Source: Topomyia yanbarensis (lineage: Eukaryota > Arthropoda > Insecta > Diptera > Culicidae). From it: a DNA stretch of 64,000 nucleotides. The notes beneath the pieces were generated by a model. That model was not told the origin of the DNA. It made no database searches and saw only the letters and a program-made list of their open reading frames with translations. The DNA is taken from the NCBI RefSeq assembly GCF_030247195.1, contig NC_080672.1, forward strand, positions 392,043,037-392,107,036. Reading direction: 5' to 3'. Both the position numbers and the translations under genes were made by a program. Shown one piece after another: positions 10,970 to 23,429 of the stretch (the first letter of the stretch is position 1; each line of letters opens with the position of its first letter).

Positions 10970-13655
10970 TCAAAAAGAAGACGACATCCATTTGAAGATT
11001 GCAAGAAAGCTATGATTATACCATATAGTCTGACGATTTAATCAAAAAAATGAGTTTCCTGGTAATTTAATTTTTTTAACATTAATTTTTAGTTTTTGTA
11101 AAAAAGAATGTCACTACTTTTTTTAGCATATATTTTTCGTGCAGAACTATTTAATTCCTTTAACTCATTCTCGGATAGTTTTGCTTAAACTATCTTATTA
11201 AACAATGTTTTTTGCAAGTAATGCATGAACCAACTTCTAGACCATGTTAATGGTAGGCCATCCCTCAGCGCTATACATTGGCAGAAACATTGTTTTGCTA
11301 GATGGAATTGTGAATACCAGTTACTATTAATCAGGCATTTTCCTTTCAGCATTGACATTTACAATATTTATGTTGTTACAAGGACTGAATTATTGGCGAC
11401 GTATCGGTCTTGATAAATTCCAATTCACTCCTAACATTAAAATCCTATACCTAAAATTAGAAAAAAATGTTTTAAGAATGAAAATGAAAAAAAAACGGAC
11501 CAGGTACCTATAATTCTCTCGCACAACGACGCAGTTTCCAACTGATACTGCAATCAGAGTCAAAGAAGCCGTAAAACACACATCAGATTGAGCTAATTAT
11601 ATTAACCTTCTGGTACCTAGTTATTCATTTTTAAGCAAACATTTACAGACAAACGCGGAGCACCGACGACTCCTAATGAGTATTGGAAACTACGCCAGCG
11701 CCAATGCCAACAAATAACATGGAACTGTGTTTGTACGCTGCGTGGATTCTTTATTTGCATTATGATACCAGCGGCTGGAATCGAGGATTTGGTCCATGAA
11801 GAAACAATGCATTGGTACAGTTAGGCATAGTGGTACGTGAGATTTTTCTTATGAAAAGTTGTGCTGGATTACGGAGAAAAGTGGACGATATGCTTTGTCG
11901 AAAATGTTACTCGTTGGCGGAATTACTTGTCGTGTAAAGCACACAACACGCGCTGCTCAATCGAATAAACAAATGATTGATAGTCGAACTGTTCCTATAG
12001 ATTAGATACATGGGGTAGTTAACGAAAAGCACCGTCGCCATTATCGGACATTCAGATTTTTATGACATGTGAACAACGCCTGGTCTGGGAAGTTCAACCT
12101 AAACCAGTAAAATTCTGCTATATGTCTTGCTTTGCGGAACACAGTGCAATTCAAGGTTTGAAGACTGAAGATTATAATCGATAATTATCAGGTTTTCCTG
12201 TAGGTAATCTAGTCCGAGTTAGTTTTCCAGAAAAAAAACAGGAAAGTACAGTATTTCTGTTGAGTTCAACAAACCAATAGTATGAGAGTCGTCAACCACG
12301 ACCATCTTTACTAACACTTGGGATTGTGGGGCTTGCTGTATGTTCTACATTTCAAGTGATATTATACATGTATATTTCATCTTTGTTTGTATCTGCTCGA
12401 TTGTGATCTACTGTCTTGGGTATTTCTTAGTTTTCACTGCTTTAGTGTTATTTTGAGTTTACATTAACTCAGTAACGTTATCATGAGCGTACTGAATTGG
12501 ATCAAAAAGTAGGCGGAAGGTAGTATTTCCCCTCTCGATTTAATTATTTCCCATCTATAAATTTTCCAGTTATTCTTTAATCAGTCACAAAATTAAACGA
12601 AATAGTTGTGACATTTTAGAAATCTTTTTTATAAATTAGTTATGAAATTTACGTTACGACTTCATCTCATCAGAATCCAACAATAACTTGGAGCCGGACA
12701 AGGCTAGCGGTAATCTGGCGCTAACTTAGTACAGCTCTAAGTTAGTTTCGGACAATGACAATGAGACAATGCACAGTAGTCCGAGTCCAGTATTTAGGAC
12801 AAAAACATTTGTGACTAAACTACTGATCCTAGAGCTTTCATGTCTTCAGAACAAATAATCTGTGTCAATTTAGGCATCTTTTGAGATGGGGTACATTTGG
12901 GTGGTCCTATTTGTTTGTATGATCTGGAAATTATTTTCAAAATAAGAAGAGATAAAACAATCAAGTGTTCCGCAAAATTGTAGTACAACCTTGCTGAAGA
13001 CTTCATATTTGTAATCTTAATGGTTTTAATTTAAAGCTATTATGTTGTGTTTTGTGTGATAGGGTATCCCAAAAAAGTTAGTTTTTCCATTATAACTTTT
13101 TAAACTATTTTTTTCCTTCAATAGCTTCTTCACAAAACTTTTGTAGCTTATTGAGACGAATATCATGTATGAAGACAGATTTGATATTGCTTAGCTTAGC
13201 TTAGTTGACCGCCCGTGAGTTTCCCGTGATTGATCAAAACCTGTTGAAATTGCATATTGGACCAATTGTATGATACTTGGGAGTAGTATATCATACTCAA
13301 CGTGCAACCTAAAGAGACTAAGATTATAGTATAATCAATAACGTAGGTGGTCACATGTCAATTTTGGGATGGGAAGGAATGTTAGTTCAACACTTGACTA
13401 TTATGGCCGAGGAATTCTCTGCATCATCCACAAGTGTCGCAGGATAGGATTGGTGTTTGTAGGTAGGGAAATGAATCAGGATGATGTTTTGTGATGTAGC
13501 TAAGTACTCACGCGCTTTGTCTTTTCATTTTAGAACAAAGTTTTCAGGAGTGAAACCTCCAGTAGAAATATGAATTATGCAATATTAATTCCCATAAGGG
13601 AAAATTGGATTAAACCACTTTGCACGTGTAGGGCACAAAACCTAACTTAAATTAA
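10970..13655. other. No gene recognised
   Basis: Short open frames only. Stretches around 11640-11830 and 13360-13470 are less AT-rich and may be transposon-derived, but I could not read a protein domain in any frame. Confidence 0.4.
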
Positions 13656-13659
13656 GTTT

Positions 13660-13785
13660 TATTTTTTGTGTTTCGAATTCATCTCGTCAGTAACTAGCAC
13701 CATCTGGGTGTCTAGTTAGACGATGTATCTAAACCATTACCCAAATTAGCACTAGTTAGACACAAAAAAATTCCAAACAGTCAGT
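13660..13785. mobile_element. MITE fragment of the CAGTAACTAGCACCATCTGG family
   Basis: It contains GTCAGTAACTAGCACCATCT, GGGTGTCTAGTTAGAC, CCCAAATTAGCACTAGTTAG and AAATTCCAAA in order. This is the same module that occurs at 45325-45450 and, inverted, inside each 341-bp unit at 45463-46144. It confirms a dispersed family. Confidence 0.7.
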
Positions 13786-13789
13786 TGCT

Positions 13790-15690
13790 TTGAACGTTCA
13801 CATGTGTCGTGTGAACTATACATCTATAGCCAATATAATCTTAGCAATATGTACGAAAGTCGCTTGCGATCAATTTCCGACAGTTCAAAACGAGCAACTT
13901 GAACTCCGAACAGCCGGCCATCGGGAGTATTGCTTCTTATTAACACTTCAATGATCATTCCCAAAGTTTGCAGTGCAAAGCAAGCGTAAAAAAAGTATGA
14001 AAGGTATACCAAATGAATATGTAGAAATTTACTGCGAAATGTTAATGAAAAGTTGGTATCTCCACCCTTCCTATCAGCCACGGTTCCATAATTGGGTTAA
14101 ATGCCAAATTGCAAACGACATGTTTATTATGCATAATAAATATAACAAACACAACGACAAGGACTTTTGATCCATCGGTGGCCCAGAATGAATTGAAGAA
14201 TGAGCTAACTCGAAAGAGTGACGCAGAGTACTGCACTGGATGATTTTGAAGAAAGGACCAGGAGTGCGATGTTACGAAATTTTAGCTTCCAATAGCCTAC
14301 ATTTTATGACAGAGTGAAGTTCTGGAGTATTGAAATGTTTACCACTGTTTAGGGAAGCAAAAGTAATACAACGCTAGTGTCAGATCTTCATGAGACCTCA
14401 AAAAGTCACTTTTGGAGATATTCGTCAATGTAGATTTGTCGGTACACGGTTCCAGATTTAATAAAAAAATTGGCTTATTTTGATACATCTACAGATCGCT
14501 TGCCACACAAAAAACATTTTGTGTAATTCAACAGCTTCATCTTAGACCAATTCATAAAATTTGCTTCCTACTATATGTCAGTGATTCACTAAATATAGAA
14601 TGGATAGAGGACATGATGCAAAACCTTAAGGTCCGTCCAGGTTAAGTCTTCAGTACGGATCAATACCTTGACCTAGGAACTCCTAGCATGTTGTTAGTCG
14701 CCCATTACGACATGGGAGCAGGTTCCCAGTGGTTCTATTCTTGGCTAAAATAGCGCAAAAAAATTAGCCCGCCGAACACAACACGACTTGTTACATGTAA
14801 TTATGGAGTATGTATTAAAAAGTAGTTTGGATTACGTTCAAACAATGGACGTTTAACCCGCCCTACTCCATCATTCCTCGTTCATGACGGAGGAACTCTT
14901 CATCCTCAAACAACGTCTCACAACTATGAAGCTCAGATTACACCGAGCGGAGGTCCATTACGCCATATGCAGCTCACCTGAGTTCGAACTTTCACCAGAG
15001 CATATAGCGTTTTAGGCTCTTTGCCAGTTGTCACTTTTTAGGATCTACTAAAATCATATGGAGTTTTTCGGCGGTATTTGAATATTTACAACAACACCTA
15101 GAGATAAAAATTTGATATCATGTGTTTTCCTTATATATTTCGATTCCCACACTATTTCTTTTTTAATAATTTGAACATGGTTGACTGATTTGGCTCAAAT
15201 TTGGGAAAAAAATCTGAGAATTGCATGGATTGCATACTCTACAGTAGTTTATACGTGTTTAATTATGGGGCCCCCTGCTCGAACTGAGCTAAAATGCTTT
15301 TCCAAGGATTCCTTTAAGTACAACCTTTGACCGTGAATGATAAGTTGGGTTAAATGTTTTGAATTCTTCTGATCAGTGTAGCCGGCTTAATTAGTGTATG
15401 AAAGCCGTTTATATCGCGATTTAAGTCCCAAAAAGGACAAAAATAAATTTCAATGTCAAGTAGTTCACTAGTTTTTAGACTACGGGAGTTACAATAATAC
15501 GTACTTACGTTGTCCCGTTTAAATTTGTTTGGAACTTCTTGATTGTGAGCAATACAACATTTCTGATGTGATGAAACTGGTCAGAGTAGACATCCAACTT
15601 CGGAAAGAACGACATATTCTCTTCCAATAAATATTCCATTTCGCGGAATCTTGACACCTTTCAAATCAATCGATATAATGTTGATTCTAA
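13790..15690. other. No gene recognised; scattered repeat fragments
   Basis: 14690-14790 carries TTAGTCGCCCATTACGACAT..CCCAGTGG..TTCTTGGCTAAA..AGCCCGCCG, matching the units at 44250-44520. 14950-14995 resembles a decayed tRNA-derived SINE internal-promoter segment (CAGCTCACCTGAGTTCGAA). Nothing else is assigned. Confidence 0.45.
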
Positions 15691-15699
15691 ACAAAACAG

Positions 15700-15903
15700 A
15701 TTATAACTACTAGAGGGAGCAAAGCGCTATTGTCTCCATGTATTCACGGACTGAAACATGGGGTCTCGCTCTAGCATATTGTATCCCATTACTTTGACAG
15801 GTTTAAACCCGGGCAATATGTGTCAAACTAATGGGCCTAGCATATGTAAGAGCGAGATGACAAATGTTCAGTGTTGACAGCGACCTCTAGTATTTATAAT
15901 CTC
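15700..15903. mobile_element. Palindromic MITE
   Basis: ATTATAACTACTAGAGG at the left matches, inverted, CCTCTAGTATTTATAAT at the right. Inward, AGCGCTATTGTC and CTCGCTCTAGCATAT have inverted partners. Noncoding and about 200 bp. Confidence 0.6.
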
Positions 15904-15909
15904 TTTTTT

Positions 15910-16930
15910 CTAAACGCGTATATTATTATTATGAATTGATTCTAAACGCGTATATCGCCTTGAGGTCCAATCATTTTCCAATAAAATAGAAATAACGGAT
16001 CTTTGTGATATTTTTCCTTATTGTTCGTTTCTTTGTGGTTATAGCGTGCGTTTTGTACACTCGTTTATTATGATTAACTCGAGAAAAGGCAGGAAATGAA
16101 CGAAAAAATACATATTTAATAATTTAAACAAATAATATTAACAAATTTCTGTCATTTTTAGCAACGCTCTAAGGCGTTACAAATATTCGAGTGCACCGTT
16201 TTTGAATACAGGCGTTAGTATAGATTGATATCCACGCTCAGTACGGGGTCTCCAAAATCCCGGGGCCCCTAGCCCAGTGTGCCCATGTGTAAAGACGGAA
16301 CTGAGTTGAGTAATTTAGGCAGTAAATGAGGTTCAAGATAAGTAACACTGGTCAGAATCTTAAAAGGGAAAAGGAATATTCCTGTTTTGCCCCGCCCCAG
16401 TTCAAGGGAGACGCTTCGTCAGTTAGTCATTCTCGTGCTATCGTACAAGCACTCCATAATCGTTGCCGTTAGTATAATAAAGTCTGTTCATACTGTTCGA
16501 GTGTACGTATATTGTGGCATCAGTAGCATACAAAATCTGCGCTGGCGAATTGTTACACATAGAATTCATTATTACCAAACCGGGATTCACCGGTCTGTCA
16601 TTCATTCTATTCGTTACTGGCGATTTTAAGTTTCACAACTTTCGAAAATAAACGATGATTGCACCAATATTACAAGTACTACTACTATTACAACAGAATT
16701 CACCTTTATCACGCCATATAAATATCTAGTGCATCATTCCTCAAACAAAACAGTGAACTTGCACAAACAAAGAATAAAGCACCACATTACGATTCGAGTA
16801 GCACTTGAAACAATCATTACTCCAGATTTATCGCAATCGAATTTAGCGATTGAAGTGTGCTACCACTACATATGCAATAATAAAACAATCATAATAATAT
16901 CCTGAACCATAGAAAAACAACGGTAAAAAC
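15910..16930. other. No gene recognised
   Basis: An 80-codon open frame at 16387-16629 (+) has no recognisable domain. The segment near 16190-16300 is GC-richer and may be a repeat end. Confidence 0.4.
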
Positions 16931-16942
16931 ATGACATACTCA

Positions 16943-17104
16943 TTGGGCCGGGCATAGCGTAGTTGGTAAAACGATTGCCATGTATGCAGTTCATCTGGGT
17001 TCGATTCCCAACCCTGCACATAGAATTAGAGATTTTTCCAAGAGATTTTTTTAACCCGAAAAGAGGCAAATGACCCTAGGGTTAAAACCTCTATAATTAA
17101 AAAA
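16943..17104 (+). mobile_element. tRNA-derived SINE
   Basis: The head has a pol III A-box-like TAGCGTAGTTGGTAAA and a B-box-like GGGTTCGATTCCC, then a TTTTTAACCCGAAAAGAGGC body and a short A-rich tail. The flanks GACATACTCA (16933-16942) and GACATATTCA (17105-17114) form a probable 10-bp target duplication. Two other copies are at 39288 and 42897. It resembles the mosquito Feilai class of tRNA SINEs, but the family name is not asserted. Confidence 0.8.
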
Positions 17105-17114
17105 GACATATTCA

Positions 17115-18400
17115 AGATATAGGTACTTTGAAGAATTCTCGTATTAAAAACGCTCAAAATTATTTTCCTGCATTCAAACTTTGCTAGTGATGTGAATCGC
17201 TAAACTTATCACTTACTTCTTAGGACATCGTTGTTTGGTGCTACAAACAAGTGTTCAGTTTGACCGGCCGGTATTATCGATATACATAATTTCAACCCGA
17301 TCACAGAACCGGATTTTTCACAGATGGTTGGGCGCTGCATTTGATGCGCATTAACCATTAAAAACTGCAGTACGTACCTACCTCCAGTCTAGCCCGGCTA
17401 TCCACGATGATAGCAAGTAACACCTTCTCGCGAGCACGTGTGGTTTTTGCTTGGCTTGACCGTGATATTGAACTTGGGTACAGGAGTAAGCCACCATCAG
17501 GAGTCAAAAGCAAAACGTACACAAAGCCGTCAATTGATTGCGTTTGTATTAAGACTATAAACAATGTTTACGACTCACGTTAAAGTTTAGTACTAACATC
17601 TGTAGATATGGAAATTAAATCCATTTTCGCGCACGCGAGGGATGACCTAATAACAACGCGGAACCTATAATTAGCTGAACGTTTCAGTTCTCCTGCACCG
17701 AATGAACCGCGAATTTTCGTTTTAATAAGAATTCGTTGCAGCCGATATACTTTATGATAGGTACCAAATTACCATTCAACTCAACATCGTTGGAATGATT
17801 TTCTGTATATGGTGTGTAGAGGTTAGAGCCCAAGCCAGTGCTACTTCCGTTCTTATTCACTGCCCTGTGAAGCAGAAATATAATTTAACCAGTCTTTGAT
17901 ATGGGTTGAAAATCGCTTCTATCTATGTTGGAGCAGTAATTTCAATTGATTTAATTTGCCAGAATTTGCAGTGTGGTTAAGTCAATCGTGAAAAATGCGG
18001 GTGTTCGCAGGCGATTAACTCATGAAGAGATGGCGGCTGCGTGTGATGAATTAGTTGGACCCGGAATTTTCTTCGTTTTTAATACATTTGGATCCTTAGC
18101 AAAGGAGATGTATATGTCCAATTAATTTGTTAGGTTAGTAGTGTTTGGCGAAAGGGATTCAAAGAAGTTATGCAGTTACACATTCTGTATTTTTGATTCA
18201 TCGTTGTACTACTTATTGTGGATTTCTTTTCTATGATTTAATTTCCAAAAAACTTTTAGTACCAGGAATCAATCCTACTTATAAGTTATAAAACTTTTAC
18301 CAACATTAGCACAGACATACGTATAAGAAATAGCCCGACTAATCCGTTACTAACCAAGCCTAATTGAGGTTAAAAATGTTCATTGCAACACGTTTGGGTA
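17115..18400. other. No gene recognised
   Basis: A few 60-70-codon frames without domains. Possible intronic or intergenic DNA. Confidence 0.4.
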
Positions 18401-18404
18401 TGGT

Positions 18405-20233
18405 TTAGGCACAAAAGGTCGAAAGACAAATGGTCAAAGGGATAAAAGGTCCAAAAGGACAGAAGGTCGAAATACAAAATGTAGAAGGGACAAAATATCG
18501 ATCACAACAAAAGATCGAAAAAAACAAAGGTCATCCACACATATGAACAAATTTCGGCAAGCATATGATTATGGCTCAGAAGCCAAATGTCAAAACTCAC
18601 TTTGAGGAGAAGTTCTGGAGAAACCGTTATTACCAAAGCACGGTTCATAGCAACGAAAGAGAAAACTTTTCTCTTTTGTTTGCTATCAACAGTTATGCGG
18701 GACGATTAACGATTCGCCCGGAATTTCCCCCAAAGTTAATTTTGACAGTTGGCTTTTGAGCAATGATCATATGTTTGTCGATAAATGTACATATTTTGGA
18801 GAAAGTTAAGAGTAGTAAATAAAAGCAATAGAGTGAGTTTGACCCTTAACTGCATGTTAAAATGAAAATTAATTTTACCTTTAAAATGCCAAAGAAAAAG
18901 GATAAATTAAAAATTAAAACTAATAAATTACAAATATCGTTGAGATATTCTTTAAATGATAATATTCCTTTATCAAGGATAATTTTCAATTTGCGGTACA
19001 GTAGCAACAAGTGCTTTTCATACCGTTTGGAGACTTTCTTCTTCTTTGGGTTTGTCTACGAGTTACTGATGTTTTAACATATGGATCGTCTACTGCAATG
19101 AAGATAGAAATAGAAAATTCTGCTTGTAGTTTTGTGAATGTTTGCTTGAAACTTAATAATCCTTACTATCCTTACCAAAGAAATCGTAGTAATAAATCGC
19201 GTGTATGCTAAAAGTTAAAATACGGTTGAAATATGGTGGCTTTTGTTAGAGACTATATCCAATAATATTATGAAGGCAAACAGGCAACAAATACTACGCG
19301 GATTTTCACAAAGAAATCATATTTGTTTTTTATATATTTCGATCGTGGATTTCTGTCATGTCTAGGAGTTATGTTCTGTCATGTCTAGTTTTTCATGACT
19401 TTCATGACAAGCCCCAGAAAGTTTTGATTTAACTCGTACCGCATGGTCAATTATATTTCAGGATTTAAACACTCAGATGAAAGTTGACAGCTTTATCATT
19501 TCTGATGCGACCAACAAAACTACTATTTGCACAATGTATTTTCACAAACGAAATCTTGGTTACTACATTGCCATAGTAGGTAAAGCGAAGTCAGTATAAT
19601 GCGGTTTGGCAGCATAATCGAAGCCAAGGAACCGAAGCGGCGTGGATGTGGTTACGTTGGAAGTGGCGGCTCCTCGCAAGCAAACCTGTGATCCACTCGT
19701 TCGGTCGACTTACTCAAACTTAGGGTCTATGAATTAGCTTAGGTCCCGCTGAGCACAGCACACAAATGAAAGCGATGTTGCGTAGATATATTAGGTGATA
19801 CTGTTTATTTGTTTATTTCATTAAATCAATTACACTTATTCTTGAAAAATACTGAACTTACTGTCATATTTTCAAAAATACAAATTAACCCTACTTTGAA
19901 AACTATACATTCCTTAAACTGTCATTATATGCATCTTTGCGCATGTTCTATGGAATTCCCAATATACTTGGTAAAATTATGCGTGAAACGACAATAAAGT
20001 CTCAGTAACTCCAATTTTAATATAAATTAATTTTTTAAGTAAGACTTTAAGCTCACTATATGAAAAAATTATCAATAGTATTTTGGTAAATATTTAATTT
20101 GTGCTACTTTATAAAGTACTTTTTCAAAAATATAAAAGGCTAAAATTTTGGTTTCGATCATCATTTTTTCGGCCTTTTCTATGTTCGACCTTTTTTCCAT
20201 TTTACCCTTTTGTCTTTCGACTTTTTGCCACAG
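18405..20233. mobile_element. Inverted-repeat element with GGTCGAAAGACAAA-type repetitive ends
   Basis: The left end repeats AAAAGGTC / GAAAGACAAA / GGGATAAAAGGTCC over 18408-18520. The right end (20140-20233) is the inverse (CCTTTTGTCTTTCGACTTTT, GTTCGACC). The interior has no transposase frame and contains a nested MITE at about 18556-18782. The ends are themselves short tandem arrays, so exact boundaries are uncertain. Confidence 0.5.
18556..18782. mobile_element. Diverged copy of the CTCGACAAACATATGATTAC MITE family
   Basis: It aligns along its length with 42650-42884: CATATGATTA, AGCCAAATGTCAAAACTCAC, AACGAAAGAGAAAACTTTTC and the inverted TTTTGACAGTTGGCTTTTGAGC..CATATGTTTGTCGA. It is older than the other two copies. 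Confidence 0.75.
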
Positions 20234-20247
20234 ATTCTTTGGCTATA

Positions 20248-20421
20248 ACATTGTTTTAGTACCAGGAGAAACTGGAAGTACTCCGGAGCAAACATGTAGA
20301 AAACCTTTCCTGTATTCTCTTCTTCTCTTTTCCTTCTTCTGGTAGCAAACCGAAGTAAAACGGAGCAAGTATTTTTTGGTCCTGTTCGCTTCGGAGCAAC
20401 TCCCGTGTACTGGAACAAACC
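20248..20421. mobile_element. Diverged copy of the AGGTTTGTTCCAGTACMMG MITE family
   Basis: It shares AGTACCAGGAGAAACTGGAA, GTACTCCGGA, TTCTTCTGGTAGCAAACC and the right end GTGTACTGGAACAAACC with 38389-38551 and 50607-50772. The left terminus is mutated. It lies directly against the Jockey-like fragment. Confidence 0.75.
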
Positions 20422-20880
20422 AACTGAATGTTGATCAATACCGACGATGTTCTTGGGAAGGAAAGAATAATAGGCCGATACATGCTGCTGTTGCTGTGAT
20501 CTAGGAATCCTCTGCATCAGCACATGTGTTACGAAAAGAAGAAATTTGTGAGTCTGTCAATATGATCGTATTGAAGGCACAAAACTCGTGGGTGTGACTA
20601 TCATCAAAAAGACAACCCTATGCCATACCGTGGGAACTAAAATCTCCTAAAGCAAGCCTTGGTGCGGGGGTAAGTTTCGAAATGTCCTAAAGCCGCCGGT
20701 TGCCAACCTCGTCACTAACAGGAATGTAGGAGGAAGCAACGCAGAGTGCTTTGCGCCTCTGAGCGACGATCTCAATACCTGGTGTCAACCTTCAATTGAT
20801 AGAATAACACTTTTTGATCCCCAAAAGTACTCCTCCGTAAGCGTCTTCTCGATTGCGTTTCGCTTTTGCATAATGCAAAA
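20422..20880 (-). pseudogene. Jockey-like non-LTR retrotransposon endonuclease fragment
   Basis: One minus-strand frame reads AYGGVLLGIKKCYSIN, a stop, TPGIEIVAQ, CVASSYIPVSDEVGNRRL, a stop, then APRLALGDFSSHGMA, a stop, GCLFDDSHTHEF. The order GGVLL..GIE.V..YIP..GDFNSH..WGC is the exonuclease-endonuclease-phosphatase domain of Jockey-superfamily ORF2. That domain nicks target DNA for target-primed reverse transcription. Three in-frame stops and the lack of a following RT domain show it is dead. The expected metal-binding GDFN is GDFS here. Confidence 0.8.
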
Positions 20881-20889
20881 GCATCACAC

Positions 20890-22250
20890 TTCATGTTATT
20901 TATTAAAATTTTAAATTGGGTCATTAAGCTATACATATTTTTCCGTTCCGTTCGCTAAAATTTTAGGTCCAATATACATAATATAACATTATTTCAATAA
21001 AAATTTCGTTGTAATACGTAAAAACGATTTTTTTGTTTTTTTTTTAAATAAACCTTATGTAAACATAGACAACTATACATAGGAAAACTGCGGTTGTTTG
21101 CATCTGGCCTATCAAGACAACACCCAAAATGAAAAAAATATACATTGAATGGAGTTAATGTCAAATAAAAATAACCCTGCGGGAAAACATGTATTCATTT
21201 TTTCTGACAGGCCATCACTTGTCGTGAAACTCGATATGTCAAATGCTTCTGATAGTATCAAATCAAGACTGTCAACATATTTCTTTATTTAAATTTAAAT
21301 TTGATTTTCACGTTTCCTGAGTTGGAAAAAAACATTGTTGAAATCACGAAAATCAGCTTTATCGATATATGTAATAAAACAAAGATTTTTTTTCTCATTT
21401 AATGGCCCAATTGATCGATTTTGGGATAATGGTTCTGTATTTCCGCTGTAGTGCAGTAATTTAATCCGTAACCTCGATCGATGAAGTAGTCATCAAGGAA
21501 TACAATCGCTGAAAGGAGGTGCCATTTTGCAGTCAACTTATTTCGAAGTGCAGAATAGTAGGAGAGGCAGGAACGAGGAAGAAGATACTTAACTTAACTT
21601 TAATAGTATGGAGGCTGCTTTTTAAAGAACAGAGTCTTTTCTGCTGCTCGAACAACAAGTATTCACACAGGAAAAATCCAAGTATTTTAAAAGACGGAGA
21701 GCACAAAAGAAAACCTTGAAACGGATTTGCAAACTTTGCACTATACAATAAAGCGTTATACTGCCCGATCTGGAAACAGCGTCTTATCGAGCCGAGAATC
21801 ATAGTACGAATGTTATTTTTTGCATTATCAAACGTAAAAACCAAACGAAAACCTTGACTATCAATTGTATCCATAAAAGTATCAAGTTCACACACTAAGA
21901 ATCAAAATTTTGATACCAGACGGATTAATTAATGGATTTTTTTTGGAAAGGGGACACAAATTATGTGTCGCATGTCATATAAGAATTGGCATTAATTTAA
22001 AAATTCTGTATTTATCGGTATAAAAAATAAAGTAAAAAATAAGTATTTTTAAAAGCTCGGTATATCAGTATTGAGTATAAAAATAGTTTTAAACACCGAT
22101 AAATCGGTACACCTGATTACGTTGATTGAGAGGCCAATTATTTTATTATTCGTTATAATGACGCATCATTCTATTGATGGGGCCGTTTTAAACATAGTTT
22201 GTCCTAAAAGATTGTTCTTGAAACAATTTACGTTCATAGTTCATAGGGGA
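20890..22250. other. No gene recognised
   Basis: AT-rich. A 120-codon minus-strand frame at 21533-21895 has no domain, and its hydrophobic composition follows the local A/T bias. 22230-22260 is a G-rich segment of the poly-C repeat family into which the hAT element inserted. Confidence 0.4.
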
Positions 22251-22260
22251 GGGAGGTAAC

Positions 22261-23417
22261 CAGCCCGGGGACAACTTGACAGATAGTGCTTGTTTCATAT
22301 ATGTACCACCGATTTGATGGTGGCGCTAGTATGCCTTTTCTGTACGACTACCACGAACAACGACACGAAAAAGTTTCAAGAGAAAAGCGTGTTTCGTTAC
22401 GTGTGTTATGAACGCCGTCAATGCGGCTAGAACAACATTTAGATCGTATCGTATTCCAAAATGTGGATAAAGAAAAATATTATTAGAGTATAAATTTATC
22501 CCTGATTGGAAACCGTCAGCACAGTTACATAAATCTTATTATAGATTTAGCTGGAAGGTGTAGTTTTTAGCAACCGGCTCTCTTCCTTCCTAAAAATGCT
22601 TTGGTTTTCTTGTTGTGTGAAGTTTGTAATCGGTAAATCATTGGTGTTATAAATGAAATATAAATGAAAAACTTTTTGGCCAATGAAAGTAAATCACCAA
22701 GCTTAACAATTCGTGAACCTGCGACATCTTGTTTCAAGTTCATTAAAAACGTCAAGAATTCTAGCATTTTGATTGGGAGAATAAACAATATATGTAGGAT
22801 TTTCTACACATTTAGCAAAATTGGTTTTGAATAAAATTTGTGTGCTTTTATCAGAATTCTGGCATCAAACCAGTAGTGCTCGGTTTCAGCAAGAATGCTG
22901 CCAGGAATGTACAATTTTGTTCGACTTCGGCCAGAGTTTTGTTCGACTTTTGCAATAATTCTGTCCGGAAGATGTTGCGATGGTTTTGGTATGGATCCCT
23001 TCAGAATTATTCTGGCATTTTCCTCGGCTCTACCGGAGGATTTCATGCCTTAGGAGATGTTGATTAGTTTCGGAAGATTTTCGGAAATTCCAATATAAGT
23101 GGTAGTGGCTTGATTTTGAAAGTCATCTTCTTGTATTTCCGAAAATCGATTTATTTTCTTTCGGATTTTTTAAATTCCAAATGTAATCTATGTTTCTGTT
23201 TAAGTATGGGGGAATGAGGGCAGTTTCTAATGTGAACAGCGAAATAAATTTGATGAAAGAAATGCTTAAATTGATTATTTTTTAGATATGGAAAATAGTA
23301 AACGGGATGCGCCTTTTTCAAATTTTGCTCCATTCGAGCCGCCATGACATCACCAAATCACCACAAAATTTGCTTATGAGTTCAATATATGGGAGCTGTC
23401 AAGTTGTCCCCGGGCTG
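22261..23417. mobile_element. Non-autonomous hAT-type element with 8-bp target duplication
   Basis: It begins CAGCCCGGGGACAACTTGAC and ends with the inverted copy (CTGTCAAGTTGTCCCCGGGCTG). It is flanked by identical octamers GAGGTAAC at 22253-22260 and 23418-23425. An 8-bp duplication with CAG-initiated termini is the hAT signature. The interior (1.1 kb) has no transposase frame, so it would depend on an autonomous relative. It sits within a poly-C/TCGTAGCATTTCG repeat like that at 475-776. Confidence 0.85.
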
Positions 23418-23429
23418 GAGGTAACGAAT

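Noticed and set aside
21533..21895. 120-codon minus-strand frame
   Set aside because: Hydrophobic, A/T-biased composition, no domain and no splice support.
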